The notes under the pieces were generated by a model that saw nothing but the letters and a program-made list of their open reading frames with translations, made no database searches and was not told the DNA's origin. A stretch of 64,000 nt of DNA, taken from NCBI GenBank assembly GCA_002894665.1, contig NCRB01000002.1, positions 48,911 through 112,910 of the forward strand, given 5' to 3'. Below, in pieces: positions 8,317 to 22,174 of this stretch; positions within the stretch are counted from its first letter, which is position 1; each line of letters starts with the position of its first letter. Origin of the DNA: Salinivenus iranica. Lineage in GTDB: Bacteria > Bacteroidota > Rhodothermia > Rhodothermales > Salinibacteraceae. The position numbers and the translations under genes are program-made.

Positions 8317-9930
8317 TCACGCGGCGGTCGTTCCAGTCTCGGTCGGGACCCGGGTGGAGGCCCGCTCGCGCACGAGAAGCAGGCCTACGAAGCAGGCCGA
8401 GAAGAACATGATGGTCAGGGCGTAGGGCGCCGCCTCCGCAAACATGGCCTCCTCCGCGTAGCTCCACACCCCCATCGCCAGCGTCTCGAAGCCGATGGGG
8501 GCGAGCAGGAAGGTGATCGGCAGCTCCTTCATGGCCGACAGGAAGACGAACGCGACGCTCACCAGGAGGCCGCGGCGCACCAGCGGCAGGGTGACGCTCG
8601 CAAAGGCCCCGAGGGGGGACCGGCCCAGCGAGCGGGCGGCCTCCTCCAGGTGCGGTGGGGCCTGGTAGAGGGCACTCCGGATGGGGCCGATGGCCTCAGC
8701 CATGAAGTGCAGCGCATAGGCCGCCACCAACAGGCCAAGCGTCTGGTACCCAAAGGGCAGCACGCCCAGCGTGAACACGATGAGGGCGAGCGCAAAGGCG
8801 AGCGGGGGCGTCGCGTAGCCGAGGTAGGCGACGCGCTCGACGGCGCGGGTCCAGTCCGACTCGTATCGGACGCCCAGGTAGGCCACCGGCAGGGCCAGGG
8901 CCGCCGCCAGGAGGGCCGCCGGCGCCGAGGCCGACACGGACGCCCAGAGCGACGTGCCGAGGCGGTCCCAGGGAATGCCGCCCGCCGCGAGGTCCGTCAT
9001 CCAGTGCCCCACCGTGGCCGCCGGCAGGCCCACCGACGCCAGCGCCACCCCGCCGCCGAAGGCGTACCCGGCCCAGCGCCACGCCCCCAGCCGGTGCGGA
9101 CGCGACGCCCGCGCCGTGCCGCTCCCGGTGCGGTGCAGCAGCAGGCCGCGCAGCAGGCGGGCCTCCAGCACCAACACGGCCAGGGTAAGGGCCAGCAGCA
9201 TCAGCGCCAGGCACGCCGCATAGATGCGGTCGTAGGAGGCCGTGTACTGCAGATACAGCGCATAGCTGAACGTCTCGAACCGCATCAACGACACCACCCC
9301 GAAGTCGCCCAGCACGTGCAGCCCCACCAGCAGGCCCCCGGAGAGGAATCCCGGCCCCAGCTGCGGCAGCACCACCCGCCCGAAGGTCTGCCACGGCCCG
9401 TAGCCCAGTGAGCGGGCCGACTCTTCGAGGGCGGGGTCGAGCCCCTGCAGGGCCGTGCGCAGGTTGAGGAAGAGGTAGGGGTAGGTGCTGAGGCTGAGGG
9501 CAATCAGCGCGCCGTCGAAGCCGTCGAGGCGGGGCCACACCACGCCCGCCACCTGGGCGAGGGTGCCGTAGCTGCCCGTCGTGGACAGGAGGACGTACGC
9601 CATCACGTAGCCGGGCACCGCCAGGGGCAGCACCCCCAGCAGGGTAAGAAGCCCTTTTCCGCGCAGATCGGTGCGGGTGGTGAGCCACGCCAGCGGAAAG
9701 GCGATAGCCGTAGTCCCCACGAGCACGCCCGCTGCCAGCCCCACGGTGTTGCCCAGAAGACGCAGGTTGCGGGTCCGCACCACCAGGTCCCACAAGGTCT
9801 GCGGCTCCGCCTGCAGGGCCCGCACGAGAAGGTACACGAGCGGCACCAGCACACCGCCCACCACCAGCACCACCGGGGCCACCACGTACCAGCGGGTCCG
9901 AATGGTGCGAAGGGCACGGGCCGGCGTCAT
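8317..9930 (-). CDS. fbpB: Ferric iron ABC transporter permease (fused double permease)
   Basis: 537 residues with about 12 membrane segments in two homologous halves. Each half has the cytoplasmic EAA loop that docks on the ATPase: EESARSLGYGPWQTFGRVVLP in the first and EEAARSLGRSPLGAFASVTLPL in the second. This duplicated form is typical of FbpB/SfuB iron permeases. It lies between the binding protein (317 bases upstream) and the ATPase (19 bases downstream). Confidence 0.88.
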   Translation of the reverse strand: MTPARALRTIRTRWYVVAPVVLVVGGVLVPLVYLLVRALQAEPQTLWDLVVRTRNLRLLGNTVGLAAGVLVGTTAIAFPLAWLTTRTDLRGKGLLTLLGVLPLAVPGYVMAYVLLSTTGSYGTLAQVAGVVWPRLDGFDGALIALSLSTYPYLFLNLRTALQGLDPALEESARSLGYGPWQTFGRVVLPQLGPGFLSGGLLVGLHVLGDFGVVSLMRFETFSYALYLQYTASYDRIYAACLALMLLALTLAVLVLEARLLRGLLLHRTGSGTARASRPHRLGAWRWAGYAFGGGVALASVGLPAATVGHWMTDLAAGGIPWDRLGTSLWASVSASAPAALLAAALALPVAYLGVRYESDWTRAVERVAYLGYATPPLAFALALIVFTLGVLPFGYQTLGLLVAAYALHFMAEAIGPIRSALYQAPPHLEEAARSLGRSPLGAFASVTLPLVRRGLLVSVAFVFLSAMKELPITFLLAPIGFETLAMGVWSYAEEAMFAEAAPYALTIMFFSACFVGLLLVRERASTRVPTETGTTAA

Positions 9931-10247
9931 TCGTTCCTCTTCCGTCGTACGGGAGTAATTAGTTGAGACGCTCTAGCAAAACGTCCGGTTTCGTCGCTCC
10001 AGGCTTGAGTCGTTGGCTCAGCCCCACAAGCGCGCCCCGGAGCCCTCGTTGTCTCCGGTCCCAGCGCTTCGCTCTTCCGGCCCGACCGACGGAGTACATC
10101 CAGTTCCGCGCGACGAGTTCGGGGAGGTCTCAAAGGACCGTCAGGGGTGCTAAAGGGTTTTCGTCCTCTCGGTCGTCTCAGGCGACAAGGCGGGGCACGC
10201 CAGCTCCCTCCCCGCCCGTCCGGGCCATCGGCTGTACAGCCCCCTGT
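9931..10247. other. Gap between the iron-binding protein and permease genes
   Basis: 317 bases, unusually long for a spacer inside a transporter operon. I see no ORF with family support, no strong terminator and no clear operator. Confidence 0.4.
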
Positions 10248-11315
10248 TTACAGAAGCCCCACGTCGCGGAGGAGCTCGAGGGTGGGCTCGCGCTCGCGCA
10301 GGCGGTCGAGCTCAAATGTCGGGCTCAGCGCAAGGGCCTCCTCCACCGACAGCATGTAGCTGGGCACGTCTGCCCCCCGCACCACCGGGTACTCGTTCAC
10401 CTGGTTGGCGGCGAAGGATTGCGCCTGCTGTGAGAGGAGGAACCGGAGGAAGTCGTGCGCCGCGTCGGACTGGTCGCTCGTCTGGAGGACGCCCGCGCCC
10501 GTCACGAGGGCCAAGTTGCCAAGGTCGCCGTCGGCAAAGCGGTACGTGTCCACGGGCGCCGAGGCTGAAATGGATTCTTCCTCCTCGCCCTCTTCGTCCT
10601 CCTCTTCCTCGCCTTCGTATTCGCCCTCGGGCGCGCTGTGCTGGATGCGGAGCACGTAGTAGTGGTTCGTGAGGGCCACGTCGATCTCGCCCGCGGCCAG
10701 CGCCTGGATCATGGGCGTGTTGGAGGTGTAGCTCTTCGGGTTCAACTCCTGCATGTCGTTCAGCCAGGTGCGGGCGGTCTCCTCGCCTTCGGTGAGGCGC
10801 AGCGCCGTCACGAAGTCTTGAAAGCTGGAGTAGGCGGGCGTCCACCCGATGCGGCCCTCCAGATCGTCGCGCTCGGGCAGATTGAGCACCGAGGCGGGCA
10901 GGTCCGTCGAGTCCACGGTCTCGGTGTTGTAGGCGAGCACGCGGAAGCGGGTCGTCACCGGCACCCAGCGCCCGCTCGACGGCGCAAAGCGCTCCGCCCG
11001 CCCCAGGATGGAGTCGGGCAGCGTGGCGAGCTGGTCATTGTTTACGGCATTGCCGAGGGCCCCGGTCGTGTTCGCCCAGAACACGTCGGCCGGACTCTGA
11101 TCGCCCTCCTCCTGAAGCGCGGCCTGCAGCTGCGTGTCCGACCCGTAGCGCACACGCACCGGCATGTCGGACTGCTCCTGGTACTGCTGCACGAGCGAGT
11201 CGACGAGGGCCTGGCTGCGGCCGGAGTAGATGACGAGCTCGTCCTGCTCGCCCCCGCAGCCGACCAGCGCGGCGGCCAAAACGAGAAGAAACGCGACGTT
11301 GAGCAATCGGGACAT
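10248..11315 (-). CDS. fbpA: Ferric iron-binding lipoprotein with acidic insertion
   Basis: 355 residues. Lipobox LVGC puts the mature N-terminus at Cys20. The fold is that of iron-binding FbpA/FutA proteins: ELVIYSGRSQALVDSL at the N-terminus, TNHYYVLR with the adjacent iron-ligand tyrosines (219-220) and VTGAGVLQTSDQSDAAHDFLRFLLS later. Between the tyrosines and the next conserved strand there is a run at about 230-248 with 14 Glu/Asp, absent in the homologues I know. Being first in the operon with an operator candidate at 11345 suggests iron control. Confidence 0.88.
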   Translation of the reverse strand: MSRLLNVAFLLVLAAALVGCGGEQDELVIYSGRSQALVDSLVQQYQEQSDMPVRVRYGSDTQLQAALQEEGDQSPADVFWANTTGALGNAVNNDQLATLPDSILGRAERFAPSSGRWVPVTTRFRVLAYNTETVDSTDLPASVLNLPERDDLEGRIGWTPAYSSFQDFVTALRLTEGEETARTWLNDMQELNPKSYTSNTPMIQALAAGEIDVALTNHYYVLRIQHSAPEGEYEGEEEEDEEGEEEESISASAPVDTYRFADGDLGNLALVTGAGVLQTSDQSDAAHDFLRFLLSQQAQSFAANQVNEYPVVRGADVPSYMLSVEEALALSPTFELDRLREREPTLELLRDVGLL

Positions 11316-11344
11316 GGGCCGTCTGGGTGATGGGAGGAGTCTTG

Positions 11345-11361
11345 TTTAGATCAATTCTAAA
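11345..11361. promoter_or_regulatory. Candidate iron-regulator operator upstream of fbpA
   Basis: TTTAGATCAATTCTAAA is TTTAGA-N5-TCTAAA, a perfect 6-bp inverted repeat 30 bases before the fbpA start. The arms resemble DtxR/IdeR-family half sites (TTAGG-like). Which regulator binds is not known from the window. Confidence 0.5.
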
Positions 11362-11471
11362 GTGAGGCGACGACAGATGCAGCCCGAGCCGCCGGTTTCG
11401 GGACTAAATTGCAGAAACTCCACACGGATGAGGGTCCTGCCGCCCGAATCTGCCGCCGTCGCCCCGGTCTC

Positions 11472-12620
11472 TCAGCGCACGCTGCTTGTTCGGAGGCGCT
11501 CAATCGCCTCGAACAACCGCTCCGGCTGCTGCGCGTGTCGCCGCTTCCGAACGCCTTCCGCGAGCCGCTCGCCCCAGTCGTCCCGAAAGAAGCGACCGAC
11601 GGCGCGGGCCAAAGCCGGGGGATCCTCGGGGGGCACGACGAACCCAACCTCCTCGTGCGGGATCGACTCTGCGAGCCCCCCCACGTCCGTCACCACCATG
11701 GGCCGCTCGAAGTGGGTGGCGATCTGGGCAACGCCGCTCTGCGTGGCCGACACGTAGGGTTGTACCACGAGGTCGGCGGCGCAGAAGTAGCGCGGCACGT
11801 CGCCGGACGGGATGTACTCGTCGTGCCACCGCACCTGGTCGTGGAGCCGATGCCGGTCGATGAGGTCGCGGTAGCGGGCCGGATCGTCGTACGGCTCCCC
11901 CGCCACAACGAGGTGCAGATCAGGCAGGTCGTTCAGTATGTTGGGCATCGCCTCCAGGAGGACGTGCAGGCCCTTGTACTCCCGGACGAAGCCGAAAAAG
12001 AGGCACACGGGCGCGTCGTTCGGCAGGTCGAGCGCCGCGCGGGCCTCGGCGGTGGGCACCGGGTCGCCAAAACGCTCGTAGACGGGGTGCGCAATCTGTT
12101 CGATGCGGGCGTTGGGGCCCGCGAGGCGGCGGGTGTCGTCGGCCACGGCGTCGGACATGACGACGTGCCCGGCGCAGGCCCGCAGGAAAAACCGGCTGAG
12201 GAGCGCGTCGCCGAGGTGCCGCTCGTGGGGCAGCGCGTTGTGGACCACAGCAAACGACGGAATGCCGTAGTGCCGCCGCAGCCCCCGCGCCACGACACCG
12301 TAGGCAGGCGCAAAAAAGGGCATCCAGTACTGAAAGACCACCGCGTCGGGCGCCTCGTCCCGCAGGTGAACTCCCGTCCGGAACCACGAGAGCGGGTTGA
12401 TGGAGTCGAGCAGGCGGGGCGCCCCCCGCACGGCCTCGGGGGCGTCGCTCTCCGGCTCGTACTGGGTCTTCCCGGGAAACAAGAGGTCGGGATACTGGCG
12501 CGAGAAGCTGACGGGCCGCACGTCGTGGCCGCGGTCGGCGAGCCCGGTGACCGTCATCTCCGTGAAGTGCGCAATGCCGCCCCGGTACGGATGCATCGGC
12601 CCCACGACTGCAATCCGCAT
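11472..12620 (-). CDS. GT4-family glycosyltransferase
   Basis: 382 residues from MRIAVVGPMHPYRGGIAHFT; eight codons upstream another ATG is in frame. The Gly-rich N-terminal loop binds the acceptor region. CLFFGFVREYKGL and the EX7E-like stretch (VSATQSGVAQIATHFERPMVVTDVGGLAE) are the nucleotide-sugar half of GT-B retaining enzymes. Sugar and acceptor cannot be told; surface polysaccharide or glycolipid synthesis is usual. The start codon sits inside an 8-bp iteron. Confidence 0.8.
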   Translation of the reverse strand: MRIAVVGPMHPYRGGIAHFTEMTVTGLADRGHDVRPVSFSRQYPDLLFPGKTQYEPESDAPEAVRGAPRLLDSINPLSWFRTGVHLRDEAPDAVVFQYWMPFFAPAYGVVARGLRRHYGIPSFAVVHNALPHERHLGDALLSRFFLRACAGHVVMSDAVADDTRRLAGPNARIEQIAHPVYERFGDPVPTAEARAALDLPNDAPVCLFFGFVREYKGLHVLLEAMPNILNDLPDLHLVVAGEPYDDPARYRDLIDRHRLHDQVRWHDEYIPSGDVPRYFCAADLVVQPYVSATQSGVAQIATHFERPMVVTDVGGLAESIPHEEVGFVVPPEDPPALARAVGRFFRDDWGERLAEGVRKRRHAQQPERLFEAIERLRTSSVR

Positions 12621-12645
12621 TTTTTCATTGTCCCATTGTCTCATT
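12618..12645. repeat. Octamer iteron covering the GT4 start codon
   Basis: CATT recurs at 12618, 12626, 12634 and 12642, a period of exactly 8. On the coding strand the units read AATGAGAC, AATGGGAC and AATGAAAA, and each contains an ATG. The assigned start is in the last unit. Confidence 0.65.
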
Positions 12646-12664
12646 TTCCACCTCCTGTCCCTTT

Positions 12665-12691
12665 AACCTTCAACCTTCCAACGTGCCAACG

Positions 12692-12705
<14 letters not shown>
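12665..12705. repeat. AAC iteron overlapping the aldo/keto reductase stop
   Basis: AAC recurs at 12665, 12672, 12680, 12688 and 12694 and ends in AACGCCCTACGC, a 12-mer also present at the end of the iteron at 42779-42813. It covers the stop codon at 12692. Confidence 0.6.
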
Positions 12706-13672
<967 letters not shown>

Positions 13673-13830
13673 CGTGGGGAACGGAATGTATGACGCGGAG
13701 TCGGTGAGTTATGGGGGCAACCACATACGACACCGCCAACACGCCTGCAGGTTCGCACAGGCTGTTGTTTCGTCCCGACTTAACGGGTCTCCCGGTCGCC
13801 AAGCGACGACGGGGACGGATGGTGAGACGC

Positions 13831-13875
13831 CTAAACAAAAAAGCCCCAGGCGACCGTGCGGTCACCCGGGGCTTT
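13831..13875 (-). terminator. Intrinsic terminator of katG
   Basis: The stem has outer arms AAAGCCCC and GGGGCTTT and inner arms GACC/GGTC around a GTGC loop, with two mismatches. On the minus strand it is followed by a run of six T. It lies 40 bases beyond the katG stop. This is the clearest terminator in the window. Confidence 0.85.
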
Positions 13876-13914
13876 CTGGGGGGAGCAAAAATCTCCCGTT
13901 GCGGGGCGCGCCTC

Positions 13915-16261
<2,347 letters not shown>

Positions 16262-16280
16262 ACTCGAACCGCCCACGCCC

Positions 16281-17189
16281 ATGACGCTCGCTCAACTGCG
16301 GTATCTCGATGCCCTGGACACCCACCGCCATTTTGGCGAGGCCGCGGCGGCGTGCGGGGTTACCCAGCCCACGCTGAGTACGCAGGTGCAACAGCTGGAG
16401 GAGGAGCTGGGGATGGACCTGATCGACCGGAGTCATCAGCCCGTGGTGCCGACTGCCGCCGGGGAGCGCATCATTGCCCAGGCCCGCGAGGTGCTGGCGG
16501 CCCGCAATCAGCTGGTGGACCTGGCCACTGCGGTCCAGGATCGAGTCACCGGCACGCTGCGCCTCGGTCTGCTGCCCACGTTGGCGCCCTACCTCCTCCC
16601 GCTCCTCCTCCCGGCCCTCGGCGAGGCGTACCCCGACATCACACTCGTCGTACGCGAATGGCCCACCGCGGAGCTCCTCGATGCCCTCCACACCGACGCG
16701 CTCGACGCAGCGCTCATCGCCACCGACGAGGCCGGCCCCGACCACCACGACCGTGTGTTGTTTTCGGAGCCGTTCGTGGGGTACGTCGCGCCCACCCACC
16801 GCCTCGGACCCCGCGACGCGCTGTCCCCCTCCGACCTGGCCCTCGACGACCTGTGGCTGCTGAGCGATGGGCACTGCTTCCGCGATCAGGTGCTGCAGGT
16901 GTGTGGGGCCGCGCCCTCTACCCCCCAGTCGGCCGTCCAGTTCGAAAGCGGATCGCTGGAGACGCTGGTGCACCTGGTGCGGCACACGGGCGGCATGACC
17001 CTCCTGCCGGCCCTCGCCACCCACCACATGAGCACCGACGCCCGCAACACCTACGTCCGCCCCTTCGCGGAGCCGACGCCCGCCCGGCAGGTCCGCCTCG
17101 TGCGTCGTCGGTCGCACAAGCCGCGCCTTCTGGAGGCCTTCGTCGATACCCTGCTCGACGCGCTGCCGGACACGGTGACGGTCGCGTAG
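16281..17189 (+). CDS. oxyR: LysR-family peroxide sensor
   Basis: 302 residues. The N-terminal winged helix (MTLAQLRYLDALDTHRHFGEAAAACGVTQPTLS) binds DNA. DGHCFRDQVLQVC has Cys199 and Cys208, the same numbers and spacing as the disulphide-forming pair of E. coli OxyR (GHCLRDQAMGFC), so peroxide sensing is well supported. It is divergent from katG with the shared site between them. It ends 3 bases from the convergent GT2 gene. Confidence 0.95.
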   Translation: MTLAQLRYLDALDTHRHFGEAAAACGVTQPTLSTQVQQLEEELGMDLIDRSHQPVVPTAAGERIIAQAREVLAARNQLVDLATAVQDRVTGTLRLGLLPTLAPYLLPLLLPALGEAYPDITLVVREWPTAELLDALHTDALDAALIATDEAGPDHHDRVLFSEPFVGYVAPTHRLGPRDALSPSDLALDDLWLLSDGHCFRDQVLQVCGAAPSTPQSAVQFESGSLETLVHLVRHTGGMTLLPALATHHMSTDARNTYVRPFAEPTPARQVRLVRRRSHKPRLLEAFVDTLLDALPDTVTVA

Positions 17190-17192
17190 GCG

Positions 17193-18284
17193 CTACTCCT
17201 GCGGGGCCGAGGGGGCAACGGATTCCTCCGCCGGACGAAGCGCGTCGGACACCTCGTAGGTCGACGTGTCCTCCATGCGCGGCTGAATGATCATCTCGCC
17301 CAGCAGGCCCGTGGTGAACATCTGCGACCCGAACAGGATGAGCAAAATCCCAAACAGCAGCAGCGGGCGGTCCCCAATCGGGTGCCCGAGCACGAGCTTG
17401 TCGAACGACAACCAGAGGCTCACCAGAAAGCCGAGCGCAAACGCCGCGGTCCCGAGCGTCCCGAAGAAGTGCATGGGCCGCACGGCGTAGCGCGTGAGGA
17501 AAACCACCGTAATAAGGTCGAGAAAGCCCTGAATGAAGCGCTCGACCCCGAACTTGGTGGTGCCGTACTTGCGCGGGTGGTGCCGCACCTCCTTTTCGGC
17601 CACGCGGTCGTACCCCTCCCACTTGGCCAGCAGGGGAATGTAGCGGTGCAGCTCGCCGTACACGTCGATGCTCTTCACCACCTCGCGCCGGTAAGCCTTC
17701 AGCCCACAGTTAAAGTCGTGCAGCGGGAGCCCCGAGAACAGGCGCGTCACCCAGTTAAAGAAGCGGCTGGGCACCGTCTTGCTGATCGGGTCCTTGCGAT
17801 TTTTCTTCCATCCGCTCACCAGGTCGTAATCCCCCTCCGTCAGCATCTCGAGGAGGGCGGGGATCTCGTTCGGGTCGTCCTGCAGGTCCGCGTCCATCGT
17901 TACGACGTAGCGGCCCTCGGCTCGCTCGAAGCCCACGGCCAGGGCGGCGGATTTGCCGTAGTTGCGGCGGAAGCGAAGCCCCGCGACGCGGTCGTCCTCG
18001 TCGTGCAGCCCCTCCACCACCTCCCAGGTCCCATCCCGCGACCCGTCGTCGATGATCCACAGCCGAAACGACAGATTCGCCCCCTCGCAGGCCGAGCGAA
18101 CGCCCTCTACGAGTTCAGGAAGCGACTCGGCTTCCTCGTAGGCCGGCACCACCACACTTACATCCGGCCGCTGCGGGCTGGACTGTGAATGTTGGAGGGG
18201 GGAATGCTCCACGGCAGCCTCGCTCGATCCGTGAGATTGTGTGTTTTGGGGTTGCGCATCGTGCCCACGCCCCTCCCGCAACAC
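17193..18284 (-). CDS. Polyprenyl-phosphate-type GT2 glycosyltransferase
   Basis: 363 residues as drawn. The GT2 domain starts at VSVVVPAYEEAESLPELVEG (about 43), with IIDDGSRDGT and MDADLQDDP as nucleotide-sugar/metal motifs and DFNCGLKAYRR typical of the dolichol-phosphate mannose synthase-like group. Two C-terminal membrane helices (about 265-290, 300-325) anchor it. It probably loads a sugar on undecaprenyl phosphate. The first 40 residues are low-complexity and may not be translated; a GTG at about residue 25 is an alternative start. It follows gyrB through a heptamer iteron. Confidence 0.85.
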   Translation of the reverse strand: MLREGRGHDAQPQNTQSHGSSEAAVEHSPLQHSQSSPQRPDVSVVVPAYEEAESLPELVEGVRSACEGANLSFRLWIIDDGSRDGTWEVVEGLHDEDDRVAGLRFRRNYGKSAALAVGFERAEGRYVVTMDADLQDDPNEIPALLEMLTEGDYDLVSGWKKNRKDPISKTVPSRFFNWVTRLFSGLPLHDFNCGLKAYRREVVKSIDVYGELHRYIPLLAKWEGYDRVAEKEVRHHPRKYGTTKFGVERFIQGFLDLITVVFLTRYAVRPMHFFGTLGTAAFALGFLVSLWLSFDKLVLGHPIGDRPLLLFGILLILFGSQMFTTGLLGEMIIQPRMEDTSTYEVSDALRPAEESVAPSAPQE

Positions 18285-18333
18285 GCACTACGCAATACGC
18301 AACGCAATACGCACTATGCGCTACGCAACACAC
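18283..18333. repeat. ACGC heptamer iteron between gyrB and the GT2 gene
   Basis: ACGC (once ATGC, last ACAC) recurs at 18283, 18290, 18297, 18302, 18309, 18316, 18323 and 18330. The steps are 7, 7, 5, 7, 7, 7, 7. It lies directly between the gyrB stop (18339) and the assigned GT2 start. Confidence 0.7.
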
Positions 18334-18338
18334 TCCGT

Positions 18339-20402
<2,064 letters not shown>

Positions 20403-20642
20403 TCACCCCGTGGGCGTCCCTCCGCCGGCCCGGTGGTCTCCTGCTCTTCCGCCCGCGGCGGGGCCATTCCGTGCGCTTTTCGACCGGACGGACGGGCGTC
20501 TTGCCCCTGCATCACACCCAAAACGATGGGGGTCCCCGCCCCGCACGGAGCGCAGGCAATGCATCAGATGGAGCGTTCATGCCGCCTCCCCGTTTACTGT
20601 TCTCTCCCCGACGGCGCTCCGCCCCCTGCACGTCTTTTCCCA

Positions 20643-21470
20643 ATGACCACTGCGACGCGACGAACGGCCTACCGCCTGTCCGTACTCGTGGCTGTGCTCA
20701 TGGCTGTGACCGCGGGCCTGGGGCTCTTTTCTCATGACCTGTATCGCGACAACGCCCTGGTGGCGGCGGGCTGGTACGGGAACGACCTCGTCACGCTGGG
20801 GGTGGCCGCGCCGCTGCTCACGATTGCCCTGGCGGGGGCGTGGCGGGGCTCGCGGCGGGCCATGCTCGTGTGGCTGGGCCTGCTGGCCTACACCGTCTAC
20901 ACCTACGCCTTCTACCTCTTCGGGGCCGCGTTCAACAGCCTCTTTCTGCTCTACGCGGTGCTCGTCCCCCTGTCGGGGGCCGCCCTCATTTTCGGCCTCG
21001 CGTCGGTCGACGCCCGGAGCGTCCACGCACAGGTGTCGGATGCGCTGCCGGTGCCGCAAATTGTCACCTTCATGACACTGGTGGGGGGCGGACTTGGTGG
21101 CTTCTACGTCATCCAGTCGCTTCGGTATCTGGAAACGGGCGCCGTGCCCGCCCCGATTGATGCGACGGGCCTCCACACGCACCTGATCGCGGCCCTCGAC
21201 CTGTCGCTGGTGGTGCCGGGGGCCCTGCTTGGGGCCGTATGGCTGTGGCGGGACGAGCCGTGGGGCTACGTGCTGGCTACCGTCTGGTCGGTAAAGGGGA
21301 CCGTCTACATGATGGCTCTCGTGGCGGCCACCCTCGCCGGCCTGTGGACGGGGGCCTCGGGCGCGTGGGAACTGCTTCCGTTGTGGGGGGCGATTGGCGT
21401 GGGCTGCGGGGCGGCGAGCCGGTCCCTGCTCTCCCACCTCCGCCCCGGCCGCGTACGGCGCCGCGGGTGA
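20643..21470 (+). CDS. Multi-span membrane protein of unknown function
   Basis: 275 residues from MTTATRRTAYRLSVLVAVLMAV; the open frame upstream is polar and probably not translated. About seven or eight hydrophobic segments span the protein (VAAPLLTIALAGAW, YTVYTYAFYLFGAAF, LFLLYAVLVPLSGAALIFGLA, VVPGALLGAVWLW, VYMMALVAATLAGLW). No catalytic motif or family is recognised. It is convergent with the next gene, 17 bases away. Confidence 0.7.
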   Translation: MTTATRRTAYRLSVLVAVLMAVTAGLGLFSHDLYRDNALVAAGWYGNDLVTLGVAAPLLTIALAGAWRGSRRAMLVWLGLLAYTVYTYAFYLFGAAFNSLFLLYAVLVPLSGAALIFGLASVDARSVHAQVSDALPVPQIVTFMTLVGGGLGGFYVIQSLRYLETGAVPAPIDATGLHTHLIAALDLSLVVPGALLGAVWLWRDEPWGYVLATVWSVKGTVYMMALVAATLAGLWTGASGAWELLPLWGAIGVGCGAASRSLLSHLRPGRVRRRG

Positions 21471-21487
21471 GCCCGCCGCCCGCTCCG

Positions 21488-22000
21488 TCATACCTCGTGC
21501 CGCACCCACACGGCGAAGGCAATGCCCCGCTCCACCGCATCCGGCAGAGGCATCCCCTCTTGGTCGGAGCGGGAGGCCCCGCCCGCCCAGGCGGCCAGTT
21601 GGTCGTGCACGTGCCGGGCCTCCTCCACCAGCTCCTCGGACACCTCGGGGTAGAGGCTGAGAAGGTGCTGATGCATGGTTTTCGTCAGTCGTTTGGCGCG
21701 GCGCAGCTTCATGAGGAGGTCGAACTGCCGCACCGCGTGTCCCAGCGCGTGCTCCTCGTGGCGCTCCAGGGGCACCTGCCCGAGCACCAGCTGCATGAGC
21801 AGGTCCATGAGCGACCGGCGCGCCTCGTGCAGCCGGACGGTGGCCACGTCGCTCGGCGCCTGCGCGGCCGGATCCCGCCCCGTGCGGCGTTCCTGCACGG
21901 CCTCCCGCACCTCGGCGGCCGTCGAAAGGCTGGCGAGAAGCGTCATCGACTCCAGGACGGCGGCCGAATCGGGCGCCCCGGAGGCAGATTCGTCACTCAT
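21488..22000 (-). CDS. Helical hypothetical protein
   Basis: 170 residues from MSDESASGAPDS; upstream residues in the open frame look non-coding. Predicted mostly helical and charged (VRLHEARRSLMDLLMQLVLGQVPLERHEEHALGHAVRQFDLLMKLRRAKRLTKTM in the middle). No known domain seen. It follows the CBS protein on the same strand. Confidence 0.6.
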   Translation of the reverse strand: MSDESASGAPDSAAVLESMTLLASLSTAAEVREAVQERRTGRDPAAQAPSDVATVRLHEARRSLMDLLMQLVLGQVPLERHEEHALGHAVRQFDLLMKLRRAKRLTKTMHQHLLSLYPEVSEELVEEARHVHDQLAAWAGGASRSDQEGMPLPDAVERGIAFAVWVRHEV

Positions 22001-22174
22001 TGGAGACCAGGGAACAGGGGAAGAGAAAAGACGAACGGGCGGATGCGCCGCGACGCAGCGGTCCCCGCGGGCACGGCGCGGATCGAGGCGCCGGTGGACG
22101 CCGGCCCCATCCCACGCTGCGCCGCCCATCACCGGGGGCTCACCGGGTGCCAGAGATCGCGCGTCCGAGCGACG

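Noticed and set aside
13673..13914. Gene between the aldo/keto reductase and katG
   Set aside because: Frames here run through the strong terminator hairpin and have no family features.
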